Program-made: the position numbers and the translations under genes
Assembly: GCA_040235375.1 (NCBI GenBank)
Contig: JBECKQ010000378.1
Location: forward strand, 1-23,769
DNA: 23,769 nt
From: JBECKQ01 sp040235375
GTDB taxonomy: Bacteria > Planctomycetota > Phycisphaerae > UBA1845
Direction of reading: 5' to 3'
The notes under the pieces: generated by a model
Told to the model about the DNA's origin: nothing
The model's input: the letters and a program-made list of their open reading frames with translations, nothing else
Databases searched by the model: none
Part shown: positions 1-8,355 of the stretch, piece by piece
How positions within the stretch are numbered: the stretch's first letter is position 1
Layout of the letters: each line of letters starts with the position of its first letter

Positions 1-725
1 ACGAGACGAAAGCGGTCGTCGTCGTGGGGGGAGACGGCACGTTGCGCGAGGTGCTCGAGGGGCTCAATGGGCGGCGGATTCCAATCGTCGTTCTGCCCAC
101 CGGCACGGAGAACATTCTCGCGAAGCACTTCGGCTTTCACGCCAGGGTTGATGCGGTGGTGCGGGCGGTGACACACGGACGGCTCGTCGATTATGACCTC
201 GGCGTCTGCAACCAACAGACGTTTTTTCTGCTCGTCGGCGTCGGCTTCGACGCGGAAGTCGTTCGGCGTTTGTCCGAAGAACGGGCCGGCCACATCTCGT
301 ACTGGTCTTACGTGCGACCGGCGGCGGCGACATTGCTGCGCTACCGCTTTCCCGCCGTTCGTGTGGACGTGGATGGCCGGACCGTGTACGACGGCCGGGC
401 GCTGGTATGGATCGGCATCCTCTCGCGGTACTCGATGGGCACCCACATTCTGTCACGCGCCCTGCCGGACGACGGATTATTGGACGTGTGCATCCTGCCC
501 TGCCGGTCGCGTTATCGGCTGTTCACGCACGCCGGCCGCCTGCTGCTCGGCCGTCATCTGCGGCCGAAGGACGTGCAGTATCATCAATGCCGCACGGCGA
601 CAGTGACGTCGGTCGAATGCGCCGACGTTCAGATCGATGGGGATTACGCCGGCGTGCTGCCGGTCGAATGCCGGGTGATCGAGGCGGGGGCCCGGTTTCT
701 CGTCCCGCCGGATGAGCATTTCTGA
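1..725 (+). CDS. Diacylglycerol kinase-family lipid kinase (5' end missing)
   Basis: The reading frame is open from position 3, so the gene starts before the window. The visible part begins inside the nucleotide-binding motif GGDGT, followed by LPTGTENILAKHFG (the LPxGTxN motif), the segment DYDLG, a GVGFDAEVV block and a C-terminal QIDGDYAG. This order is that of the DAGK catalytic domain of the YegS/BmrU/DgkB group, soluble enzymes that phosphorylate diacylglycerol or a related lipid with ATP at the inner membrane face. About 240 residues are present, compared with roughly 300 in full proteins, so only the N-terminal strand region is missing. The stop lies 3 nt from the stop of the convergent methyltransferase gene. 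The exact lipid substrate cannot be read from the sequence. Confidence 0.9.
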   Translation, partial: ETKAVVVVGGDGTLREVLEGLNGRRIPIVVLPTGTENILAKHFGFHARVDAVVRAVTHGRLVDYDLGVCNQQTFFLLVGVGFDAEVVRRLSEERAGHISYWSYVRPAAATLLRYRFPAVRVDVDGRTVYDGRALVWIGILSRYSMGTHILSRALPDDGLLDVCILPCRSRYRLFTHAGRLLLGRHLRPKDVQYHQCRTATVTSVECADVQIDGDYAGVLPVECRVIEAGARFLVPPDEHF

Positions 726-728
726 CGT

Positions 729-1541
729 TCAGCCTGCGGCGATACGTCCGGTGATTTGCAGATGGCTGGCGCGGGCGAGGGCGTCGGCATCTTTGCTCAG
801 CGACTTTTCCATGCTGATCCAGGCGCGTCGCTCAGCCGGGTCGGCCAGCACGTGCTGGTGGCGCCGCAGGTCGAGCACGGTTTTGCCGCGAATCTCGACG
901 ATCTGGTAGCCGGCGGTCTCGAAGAGCTTGACCGCGTCGGCCGGTGTGAACGTGTGGATCTCGAACTGCTCCTCGGCGTCGCGCGTGAGCCAGCGGGTCC
1001 GGCCGGCCTTGAGGAATCGGCGCATGTCCGGCGCCGAGCCCTTCTCGAGGTAGTGGTCGAGTGCGGCCAGCTTGTTGTCCAGCGTGGCGATCAGCACGCC
1101 GCCGGGGGCGAGCAGGCGGCGGATTTCCTTCAATGCCTTGGCCGGCGAATGCGTGCAGCCGATGGGGTCGCCCAGGGCCAGGGCGAGACTGAAACTGCCG
1201 GCCGGCAATGCCGAAAGGTCGCAGAGGTCGGCCTGAACGAATTCGGCACGATCCGTTCGGCCGGCCTCTTCGATCTTGCGCCGGGCGCGGTCCACCATAG
1301 ACCCGGAAATGTCGATGCAGGTCACCCGGTAGCCGCTGGTCAGCAGCTTCAACGCCCACTTGCCGGTGCCGCAGCCCAGGTCGAGCACCGGGGCGAGCAG
1401 GTTCGACGGCAGGTGCGGTTTGATGTAATCCCACGTGAGCGCGTCGTGCGCCTGCCAGAAGGCATCCTGGTAGGTGGCGTCGTACCGGCGGGCGACGCGG
1501 TCGTGGTAGCGTTGGACGGCGGGTCGGTGCCTGCGAGCCAT
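729..1541 (-). CDS. Class I SAM-dependent methyltransferase
   Basis: This 270-residue protein has the SAM-binding glycine motif LDLGCGTG at residues 53-60. An acidic ribose-binding residue follows in TCIDISGSM, then a motif II/III-like region (FVQADLCDL) and LLAPGGVLIATLDN, the usual post-motif III signature. This is a Rossmann-fold methyltransferase of the Methyltransf_11/25 type. The basic N-terminus (MARRHRPAVQRYHDRVARRYD) and the following YDATY stretch resemble ubiquinone/menaquinone or small-molecule methyltransferases, but the substrate is not identifiable. The gene converges with the lipid kinase (3-nt gap) and is divergent from efp. The start at 1541 leaves the SAM motif at the usual distance from the N-terminus. 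Confidence 0.85.
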   Translation of the reverse strand: MARRHRPAVQRYHDRVARRYDATYQDAFWQAHDALTWDYIKPHLPSNLLAPVLDLGCGTGKWALKLLTSGYRVTCIDISGSMVDRARRKIEEAGRTDRAEFVQADLCDLSALPAGSFSLALALGDPIGCTHSPAKALKEIRRLLAPGGVLIATLDNKLAALDHYLEKGSAPDMRRFLKAGRTRWLTRDAEEQFEIHTFTPADAVKLFETAGYQIVEIRGKTVLDLRRHQHVLADPAERRAWISMEKSLSKDADALARASHLQITGRIAAG

Positions 1542-1705
1542 GGCGAAATTCTAAGCGGTCGGCGTCCGGCGGCACAGGCACGAGCGTTTAGTGGCGTTTC
1601 CCTGGAGGGCAGGTTTGTGCCGTTGAAAACGCCGCTGGCGAGCGTTTCCGGGGCTATTGACCGCCAGTGGGCGTCAGTTACCCTGTAGCGCTCGAGATTC
1701 GCAGG

Positions 1706-1725
1706 GGTCTGGCAAACGCCAGATC
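1706..1725 (+). promoter_or_regulatory. Hairpin in the efp 5' leader
   Basis: TCTGGC and GCCAGA (1708-1713 and 1718-1723) form a perfect 6-bp stem around an AAAC loop, extendable by a G-T and a G-C pair. It lies 22 nt before the efp start codon and just upstream of its AGGAG ribosome-binding site (1734-1738). It could be an operator or an mRNA leader structure. The function is unknown. Confidence 0.35.
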
Positions 1726-1747
1726 AGTCACGCAGGAGAGCAGATCG

Positions 1748-2311
1748 ATGATCAAAGCCGTCGACCTTCGCAAGGGCAAGACCATCATGCATGACGGCGA
1801 TCTGTACATCGTCCACGACGCCCAGCACGTCGCCAAGGGCAACAAGCGCAGCTACATGCAGGCCAAGCTCAAGAACTTCAAGGCCGGCAATGTGATTGAC
1901 GTGCGTTTCAACGTGGACGACCGGATCGAAACCCCGTTCGTCGAGTCCAAGGAGTACGAGTTCCTCTATTCGGACGGCACGGGCTTCGTGCTGATGGACA
2001 CGAAGACCTTCGACCAGATCACCGTCACTCAGGACATCATCGGCGACGCGAAGGACTACCTGACGCCGAATGAGCGCGTGACGTGCCAGATTCTGGACGG
2101 GCAGATCATCTCGCTGGAACTGCCGAACGTCGTGGTTCTTCAGGTAGTGGATACGCCGCCCGTGGTGAAGGGTGCCACCGCCCAGGCCCAACTCAAGGAT
2201 GCGACGCTGGAGACGGGCGTTCGCGTTCGCGTGCCGGCCTTCGTGTCTCCGGGCGAGAAAATCCGCGTGGACACCCGCTCCGGCGAGTACCTGGACCGCG
2301 CGAAGGAATAG
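1748..2311 (+). CDS. efp: Translation elongation factor P
   Basis: This 187-residue EF-P has the expected three-domain length and the conserved C-terminal segment GEKIRVDTRSGEYLDRA. EF-P binds between the ribosomal P and E sites and relieves stalling at polyproline stretches. The start is set by ATG 1748, preceded by AGGAG at 1734-1738 with a 9-nt spacer. A GTG farther upstream (1667) would only add residues atypical of the family. The N-terminal 43 residues align without gaps to my recollection of Bacillus subtilis EF-P, ending in KLKN against KLRN. In the domain I loop the usual KPGKG reads AKGNK, so the modifiable tip position (32) is Asn with Lys at 33. Expression may start from a TTGACC-like -35 at 1657-1662. 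The gene stands 134 nt ahead of the next coding start. Confidence 0.95.
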   Translation: MIKAVDLRKGKTIMHDGDLYIVHDAQHVAKGNKRSYMQAKLKNFKAGNVIDVRFNVDDRIETPFVESKEYEFLYSDGTGFVLMDTKTFDQITVTQDIIGDAKDYLTPNERVTCQILDGQIISLELPNVVVLQVVDTPPVVKGATAQAQLKDATLETGVRVRVPAFVSPGEKIRVDTRSGEYLDRAKE

Positions 2312-2445
2312 GCTTCGGCCGCTCCTTACTTTCCCACCGCCTGTTGGCATCCTCTGCGTAGCGATTTGCGTCGCTACTACCAATCGTGCACCTGTGGGAA
2401 ACGCAGGCGTACACGGCTTTGCACTCGGAAGCGGGAGCCATAAGA

Positions 2446-5400
2446 ATGCTGTCGTGTGTCAGCTTCCCCGAACGGTCTGTGGAGGCGGCGATCGACTTGG
2501 ATCAGAACGTAACGTCCGCAACCGAGCTCCTCGACATCGGCTTCAGCGGGTTCGTCAACCTGATGCCGTTTCGGGTGCAGCACGTCCTGCTCGTGTCGAG
2601 CCTCTACGAGTCGTTCATCCTCGAAGAGGAGGGCCTGCTCACCGAGCTGATCACCAGCGAATACCTAGACATGAACCTCAGCCACGCCCCGCGCGTCTCG
2701 CGTGTCTCGACGGGGCGCGAGGCGCTGGAGTTCATCGAGGAGCAGTCCGTCGACCTGGTCATCAGCATGACCCGCGTTGCGGACATGTCCATCGTCGACC
2801 TGGCCGAGGCGGTAAAGGAGCGCCAGGCGGACCTGCCTTTCGTCGTTCTCGGCGACGAGCCGCGGACCGTCCTGCGGGCGCCGGCCGTCAGGTCGTCGTC
2901 GGCAATCGATCGCTCGTTCATCTGGAGCGGCGACGCGAAGATTCTGCTGGCAATCATCAAGTTCGTGGAGGACCGCCGTAACGCCGAGCACGACACGAAG
3001 GTCGGCGACGTTCGGGTGATCATCCTGGTCGAGAATTCGATCCGCTTCTATTCGACGTATCTGCCGCTCATCTACACCGAGCTGATGAAGCTGACGCAGT
3101 CGCTGATGTCCGAGGGGCTCAATCGGATGCATCGCCTGCTGCGCATGCGGGCGCGGCCGCGAATTCTGCTTGCGGAGACGTACGAAGAGGCGTGGGAGCT
3201 TTACACCAAGTTCAGCTACAACCTTCTGGGGGTCATCTCCGACGTGCGTTTTCCGCGAGGCGGCGAGCTCGACCCGAAGGCGGGGCTCACGTTCACGCGT
3301 CACGTCCGGCAGGACGCTCCGTACCTGCCGGTCCTGCTCCAGTCGTCGGATGCCAAGTACGAGTCGATGGCGGCCCAGCTCGGCGCGTGCTTTCTGAACA
3401 AGCGTTCGCGAAACCTGCTCCAGCACCTTCGCGAGTTCATTCTCGACAACCTCGGGTTCGGCGATTTTCAGTTCCGGCTGCCGGATGGAACGGTCGTCGG
3501 CCGGGCGAAGGACATGCACGAGCTCGAGGAGCTACTGGCCAGGGTGCCGGCCGAGTCGATCGGCTTTCACGCCCGGCACAATCATTTCAGCAACTGGATG
3601 ATGGCCCGGACGGAGTTCGACCTGGCCCGCCGGGTGCGGCCGGCCCGCGTGACCGATTTCGCCACGCTGGAAGAGGTGCGGCAGTACCTGCTTGGGGCGC
3701 TGGCCGAGTTCCGGGCGAAGAAGCAAAGCGGCGTCATCACTGATTTCTCCGCCCGCAAGTTTGACGTGACGACGACGTTCACGCGGATCGGCGGCGGCTC
3801 GATCGGCGGCAAGGCGCGCGGGCTGGCCTTCGTCAATGCGCTGCTCCGCCATCACAATATGAGCCGCCGGTTCGAAGGCGCGCGCATTTTCGTGCCGAAC
3901 AGCGCCACGCTCGGGACGGACGTGTTCGACGAATTCGTGGACGACAACGCGCTGCACGATCTCGCCGAGGAGGACATCTCCGACGAAGAGGTGTCGCGGC
4001 GCTGCCTCGAGGCGAAGCTGCCGGGCGGCATTCTCGACGATCTGAAAGCGTTCGTCCGCTTCATCCGCTACCCGCTGGCGGTCCGCTCCAGCAGCCTGCT
4101 GGAAGACTCGCAGGGCCGCCCGTTCGCCGGCATCTACGTGACGCACATGATCCCGAACAACCACGCCGATCCGGCGGTGCGCCTCGACCAGTTGTGCGAC
4201 GCGGTGAAGCGCGTGTACGCCTCGACGTTCTTCCAGGCCGCGAAGCACTACCTGGAAGCGACGGGTCGCCACGTCGAGGAGGAGAAGATGGGCGTCATCC
4301 TCCAGCAGGTGGTGGGCACGCGGCACGGCAGCCGGTTCTATCCGACTTTCTCGGGTGTCGCCCGGTCTTACAATTACTACCCGGCCGGGGAGATGTCGCC
4401 GGAGGACGGTGTCGCATGTGTGGCACTGGGTCTCGGCAAGATGGTGGTGGAAGGCGGGCAGAGCCTCATGTTCTCGCCTCTACACCCGCACGTGCTTCCG
4501 CAGTTCGCGTCGACGAAGGACGTGCTGGCTAATTCGCAGCGTCGTTTTTACGCGCTGGACATCAGCCATCCCGACGTGTACCCCACCGCGGACGCGGAGG
4601 CCAATCTTCTTCTGCTCGATCTCGATGCTGCGGCGGAGGACGGGACATTGACACCGGTCGGCTCCGTCTACTCCCGCGAGAACGACGTCATTTACGACGG
4701 CATTCATCGACCCGGCCCGCGGGTCGTGACGTTCGCGCACGTGCTCAAGAGCAACATGTTCCCCCTGGCGGAAACGCTGCGTCTCCTGCTGAACCTCGGT
4801 CGCGACTGCATCGCCAGCCCGATCGAGATCGAATTTGCGGTGGACATGAGCGCCCGGCCGATGCAGTTCGGATTTCTACAAATCCGGCCGATCATCGTGC
4901 AGGAGGAGTACGAGAGCATTCAGTTCGAGAATATCCCGCAGCAGAGCACGGTGTGCATGAGTCAGAAGGCGCTCGGCAACGGCCGACTGTCCGCCGTGCG
5001 CGACATTGTCTACGTGAAGCCCGACGACTTCGATCCGGCGTGCACGCGGGAGATTGCTGTGCAGATCGGCAAGATCAACGACAAGCTGCGGAAGGCCGAG
5101 CAGGCGTCGGTGATGATCGGCCCGGGACGCTGGGGAACGGCGGACCGTTGGCTGGGCATCCCCGTCACATGGGATCAGATATCAACCGCCCAGCTCATTA
5201 TCGAGACGGCGCTGAAGGACTTCATGGTGACGCCGTCACAGGGCACGCACTTCTTTCAGAACCTCACGTCGCTGGGTGTCGGGTATTTCACGATCGATCC
5301 GCAGGTGGGGCAGGGCTTTATCGACTGGCAGTGGCTTGCGACTCTTGCGGCAACAGAGGAGACGAAGTTTGTTCGTCACGTTCGACTCGACGAGCCACTC

Positions 5401-5463
5401 GAAATTCGCATTGACGGTCGCCATCAACTCGGCGTGATCTTCAAGCCCGGACAAGAAGTCTGA
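2446..5463 (+). CDS. Receiver-like/PEP-synthase-type ATP-binding domain fusion protein
   Basis: This 1005-residue protein starts best at ATG 2446, preceded by GGGAG (2433-2437) with an 8-nt gap. Upstream GTG starts have no such site. Residues about 40-145 look like a degenerate receiver: the phosphoacceptor position in DLVISM is Met108. Residues about 188-330 look like a second receiver with a long insert, with the usual ISD (Asp266) and a Lys in FLNK (Lys319). The C-terminal half is the ATP-binding domain of PEP synthase and pyruvate phosphate dikinase: IGGGSIGGKARG (about 448-459), AVRSSSLLED (545-554), FAGIY, and a final FLQIRPI (810-816). The phosphohistidine swivel domain and the PEP/pyruvate TIM barrel are absent, so classic PEP synthesis is not expected. 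A regulated phosphotransfer role is inference. The gene converges on the nitrilase-like gene. Confidence 0.85.
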   Translation: MLSCVSFPERSVEAAIDLDQNVTSATELLDIGFSGFVNLMPFRVQHVLLVSSLYESFILEEEGLLTELITSEYLDMNLSHAPRVSRVSTGREALEFIEEQSVDLVISMTRVADMSIVDLAEAVKERQADLPFVVLGDEPRTVLRAPAVRSSSAIDRSFIWSGDAKILLAIIKFVEDRRNAEHDTKVGDVRVIILVENSIRFYSTYLPLIYTELMKLTQSLMSEGLNRMHRLLRMRARPRILLAETYEEAWELYTKFSYNLLGVISDVRFPRGGELDPKAGLTFTRHVRQDAPYLPVLLQSSDAKYESMAAQLGACFLNKRSRNLLQHLREFILDNLGFGDFQFRLPDGTVVGRAKDMHELEELLARVPAESIGFHARHNHFSNWMMARTEFDLARRVRPARVTDFATLEEVRQYLLGALAEFRAKKQSGVITDFSARKFDVTTTFTRIGGGSIGGKARGLAFVNALLRHHNMSRRFEGARIFVPNSATLGTDVFDEFVDDNALHDLAEEDISDEEVSRRCLEAKLPGGILDDLKAFVRFIRYPLAVRSSSLLEDSQGRPFAGIYVTHMIPNNHADPAVRLDQLCDAVKRVYASTFFQAAKHYLEATGRHVEEEKMGVILQQVVGTRHGSRFYPTFSGVARSYNYYPAGEMSPEDGVACVALGLGKMVVEGGQSLMFSPLHPHVLPQFASTKDVLANSQRRFYALDISHPDVYPTADAEANLLLLDLDAAAEDGTLTPVGSVYSRENDVIYDGIHRPGPRVVTFAHVLKSNMFPLAETLRLLLNLGRDCIASPIEIEFAVDMSARPMQFGFLQIRPIIVQEEYESIQFENIPQQSTVCMSQKALGNGRLSAVRDIVYVKPDDFDPACTREIAVQIGKINDKLRKAEQASVMIGPGRWGTADRWLGIPVTWDQISTAQLIIETALKDFMVTPSQGTHFFQNLTSLGVGYFTIDPQVGQGFIDWQWLATLAATEETKFVRHVRLDEPLEIRIDGRHQLGVIFKPGQEV

Positions 5464-5526
5464 ATCGGCGGGCGCGGAAGCAGCCTCACTCAGTATCCGC
5501 CGGCTGGCCGCGCGAGGAACCGAAAA

Positions 5527-6957
5527 TCAGTGATGTCCCCTTTTTGGGAATGCGGCGGCGTAAGCTGATGGTCGCCGCTGCTCCCAGACGTTCGTCATGT
5601 CGAAGACCTGCTTGTCGGCGCTTTCGGTGAGATCAATCTCGGCGACGACGGGCGCCTCTGATCCTTGCTCGACGCTGCCGATGATCTTGCCGGTCGGAGC
5701 GACGAGTGCGGCGGTTGTCGGTGATGCCGCGGCGATGAACATCCGGTTTTCCGCGGCCCGCGTCCGCAATAACGGTAGCGGGACGGGATCGCCCGCGACA
5801 AACACGATTGCCGCGCCGTCGAGTGCCATCGCCCGCGTTGCCGCGAAGTCGTACACGTGCTCGGTCGAAATGCAGGCGAACGCCCCGAACCGCTCGATCA
5901 TCAGCCGCTCGACGAACGGAAAACCGATGACGGCGATGCCAAGCGAGTGCCCGTAGACCTCGATACGTTCCGCCAACTCCTCGGTCTCCAGCGCGGTTCC
6001 CACGACCTGCGCACCGTCCGCGGCGAGCCGCGCCAACAGATCCTGCGAGGCTGCGCCGCAGGCGCTGTTGACCAGCATCTGCGATGGTACGACGGCGATC
6101 TTCAGCGGATAGGCGCGATTCGCCGGGCCTGTCACCGGCGCGTCATTTGCGACAACCCGTTCGAGCGCCCACGCGGGCATCGCGCGCGGCGCGGGCGGCG
6201 CCAGGGTGATCTCGGCATCAATGAGCGCCGGCTCGTCGGGAGGGGCCTTCGCCAGCGTGGCCGCGTCCGCGTCAAGGATCATGCTCCAGCCGCAGTAGGA
6301 GAGGTGATCGGTCTCGCGGCCGAACTTGTTCGCGGCGACGAAGGGTACGCGGCACTCGAGCGCGCGGCCCTCGATCATGAACTCGGCCTGGGCGTTGAAG
6401 AACTTGCCGGGCGGAGCGACATTCACCCAGCACGTGGGGATGACAATCAGTTCGGCGCCCTGCGCGACGAGTCCGGCGGCAATCTCGGGCGCCCGTCCGT
6501 CGGCGCAAATGAGCACGCCGATCCGGCCGATCGGCATGTCGATCGGCGCGACGCGGTCGCCGGGTGTGAACCAGCGGTTGTCGTCGCCCCACAGGAAGGA
6601 CTTGCGGACTCGGCCGCACTCGCGCCCGGCGGCGTCGATGGCGACGGCCGAGTTGTAGAGCGCCGAGCCGGTGTCCTCGACGAGGCCGCAGACGAGATGA
6701 ATGCGTCGGGCAGCCGCCTTTTCTGCCAGGTGGGCGACGAACTGCTCGCTCGAAAGTAACGACGCGCGTCGGTAGACATCCGCGCCGCCCAGGTAATACG
6801 CCGGATAAGCGCACTCGGGTACTACGAGCAGATCGGTCCCACGGGCGGCGGCCTGATCGATCGCCTGGTCGATCAGCGCCAGCGATCTGTCGGCCTCGGC
6901 CAGGGGCAGGCCGGGCAACTGGGCGGCTGCGACTCGGATGGTACGACCGGTGGGCAT
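5527..6957 (-). CDS. Carbon-nitrogen hydrolase with two nitrilase-fold repeats
   Basis: This 476-residue protein has a complete nitrilase domain in residues 5-285. It carries the Glu-Lys-Cys triad: Glu48 in VVPECAYP, Lys119 in VRKSFLWGDD and Cys151 in VLICADGRAPE. Such enzymes hydrolyse or condense amides or nitriles through a thioester. The remaining 190 residues look like a second, degenerate copy. They start with LKIAVVPSQ and end with AENRMFIAAA, a DP-like APTGKIIGS, a VAEIDL strand and an RRPSAY tail, all typical of nitrilase C-termini. In the second copy the position equivalent to the catalytic Cys appears to be Thr in STEHVYDFA. Typical single-domain members have about 270-300 residues. 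The substrate is unknown. The gene is divergent from the DnaJ-like gene, with 120 nt between them. Confidence 0.85.
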   Translation of the reverse strand: MPTGRTIRVAAAQLPGLPLAEADRSLALIDQAIDQAAARGTDLLVVPECAYPAYYLGGADVYRRASLLSSEQFVAHLAEKAAARRIHLVCGLVEDTGSALYNSAVAIDAAGRECGRVRKSFLWGDDNRWFTPGDRVAPIDMPIGRIGVLICADGRAPEIAAGLVAQGAELIVIPTCWVNVAPPGKFFNAQAEFMIEGRALECRVPFVAANKFGRETDHLSYCGWSMILDADAATLAKAPPDEPALIDAEITLAPPAPRAMPAWALERVVANDAPVTGPANRAYPLKIAVVPSQMLVNSACGAASQDLLARLAADGAQVVGTALETEELAERIEVYGHSLGIAVIGFPFVERLMIERFGAFACISTEHVYDFAATRAMALDGAAIVFVAGDPVPLPLLRTRAAENRMFIAAASPTTAALVAPTGKIIGSVEQGSEAPVVAEIDLTESADKQVFDMTNVWEQRRPSAYAAAFPKRGHH

Positions 6958-6987
6958 GGAGGGGCATCGTAGAAGCCCCTGTGCTGC

Positions 6988-7016
6988 TTTTCAATGTCGT
7001 GAGAGCGGGTTAAAAT
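6988..7016 (+). promoter_or_regulatory. Candidate sigma-70-type promoter for the DnaJ-like gene
   Basis: TTTTCA (6988-6993) and TAAAAT (7011-7016) are separated by 17 nt and match 4/6 and 5/6 positions of the -35 and -10 consensus. The site lies 61 nt before the ATG at 7078, in the only AT-leaning stretch of the divergent intergenic region. No CIRCE-like inverted repeat was seen beside it. Confidence 0.35.
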
Positions 7017-7077
7017 GCGTTGTTCCGGCGTTTTTGAGCAACCGTCAGGCCCCGATTGAGACTTCCGCTCCCGCGTT

Positions 7078-8046
7078 ATGGCCGGCAGAGACCTCTACGA
7101 AGTTCTTGGTGTTTCGCGGACTGCCACAGCCGAAGAGATCAAGCGCGCCTACCGCAAGCTGGCCAAGCAGCACCACCCCGACAGGAATCCGGACAATCCT
7201 AACGCGGAGAAGATGTTCAAAGAGGTGCAGCATGCGTACAGCGTGCTGAGCGACAAGGAGAAGCGCGCTCAGTATGACCGCTTTGGCGAAGTCGGAGCCG
7301 GCAACTTCCAGACGGGGCCCAGCGGGCAGCGCGTCTACACGTGGGGTACCGGCGGATCGCGAATCAACGTGGACGACCTTCAGGACCTGTTCGACATGTT
7401 CGGCGGTGGCGGCGGCGCGGCCCGAGGAGGAAGCCCATTCGAGGATTTGGTCGGCGGCGCGGGATTCGGCCGCGGCCGGCAGCGACGACGGCGTCCTCAG
7501 CCGATGAAGGGGCAGGACATCCGGCGGACGATCAACCTCGCCTTCGAGCAGGCCGTGCGCGGGGCAACCGTCGAGGTCGATATCGGCCGTGGAGGCGACA
7601 AGCATCAGACTCTGGAAGTGAAGATTCCGCCCGGCGTGGAGGAAGGGCAGCAGATACGCATTCGCAACCGGGGCATGCCCGGCGCCCACGGCGGCCCGCC
7701 GGGCGACCTGTATTTGATCTGCACGATCCGACCGGACCCGCGGTTTCGCCGCGACGGCCGGAACCTGCACACCGATCTGGCCCTGCCCGTTCATGATGCC
7801 GTGCTCGGCAAGAAGGTCGATGTGCCTACGCTGGACGGCACGGTGACGATGACCGTTCCTCCGGGCACGTCCAGCGGCACGAAGCTTCGTCTGAAGGGCC
7901 GCGGGGTGGCCGCGCACGGCGGTAAGCCGGCCGGCGATCTGTACGTGACCATACAGGTTTCCGTGCCGAAGTCGCCGACGCCCGAGCAGAGAAAGCTCAT
8001 GGAACAGTTCGCCGCCGCGGGCGAACCTGCCAAGCAGGAAGGCTGA
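7078..8046 (+). CDS. DnaJ-family co-chaperone, CbpA-like (no zinc finger)
   Basis: This 322-residue protein begins with a J domain (residues 5-70) containing HHPDRNPD, with the HPD motif at 33-35. This tripeptide stimulates the ATPase of DnaK. A Gly/Phe-rich linker follows (about 105-145), including MFGGGGGAARGG and a run of basic residues. Two beta-sandwich C-terminal substrate-binding domains follow, marked by VKIPPGVEEGQQIRIRNRG and VPPGTSSGTKLRLKGRG. The four CxxCxGxG zinc-binding repeats of true DnaJ are absent, placing it in the type II or CbpA class. The ATG at 7078 fits the family N-terminus exactly. It is followed by a small membrane protein gene after 14 nt, which may be cotranscribed. 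Confidence 0.92.
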   Translation: MAGRDLYEVLGVSRTATAEEIKRAYRKLAKQHHPDRNPDNPNAEKMFKEVQHAYSVLSDKEKRAQYDRFGEVGAGNFQTGPSGQRVYTWGTGGSRINVDDLQDLFDMFGGGGGAARGGSPFEDLVGGAGFGRGRQRRRRPQPMKGQDIRRTINLAFEQAVRGATVEVDIGRGGDKHQTLEVKIPPGVEEGQQIRIRNRGMPGAHGGPPGDLYLICTIRPDPRFRRDGRNLHTDLALPVHDAVLGKKVDVPTLDGTVTMTVPPGTSSGTKLRLKGRGVAAHGGKPAGDLYVTIQVSVPKSPTPEQRKLMEQFAAAGEPAKQEG

Positions 8047-8060
8047 CACCGGTCCAACCT

Positions 8061-8342
8061 ATGAGCTATGTGCTGTGCCAACTGAACGTCGGAGTGGTCG
8101 GCCAAATGGCCGCAGCCGAGGCGTCGGAAAGCGCGTTCACCAAGGCGTGGCAACTGTACCTCCTCGTCCTGCTGCTCGTGATCATCCTGCTTGTTGCGGT
8201 GATCGGGTTCGGACTTCTGCGGAGCACCAGGCGGTTGAAGGAGCACATCACCCGCGAGCCTGCCGATCCGACGGACGCGAGCGACGTGTGGGCCATGCAC
8301 AAGCTGCCGGACGATTACGACGAGGAGCGGCAGGAGGAATGA
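8061..8342 (+). CDS. Small single-pass membrane protein, hypothetical
   Basis: This 93-residue protein has a short N-terminal segment, one strong transmembrane helix (about residues 33-54, LYLLVLLLVIILLVAVIGFG) and a charged, acidic C-terminal tail ending in DDYDEERQEE. An in-frame ATG at 8106 is an alternative start that keeps the helix. It lies between the DnaJ-like gene (14 nt) and the SDR gene (13 nt), so it is probably translated in the same transcript. I do not recognise the family, and the function is unknown. Confidence 0.65.
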   Translation: MSYVLCQLNVGVVGQMAAAEASESAFTKAWQLYLLVLLLVIILLVAVIGFGLLRSTRRLKEHITREPADPTDASDVWAMHKLPDDYDEERQEE

Positions 8343-8355
8343 CCGAGGCGGCGGC

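Noticed and set aside
756..1688. Long + strand open frame opposite the methyltransferase gene.
   Set aside because: Its translation is Gly/Ala/Arg/Val-rich without domain motifs, and the minus-strand frame has a clear SAM motif.
5464..5526. Possible bidirectional terminator between convergent genes.
   Set aside because: GCGCGG/CCGCGC and CGGCGG/CCGCCG pairings are distant and compete, with no T-tract.
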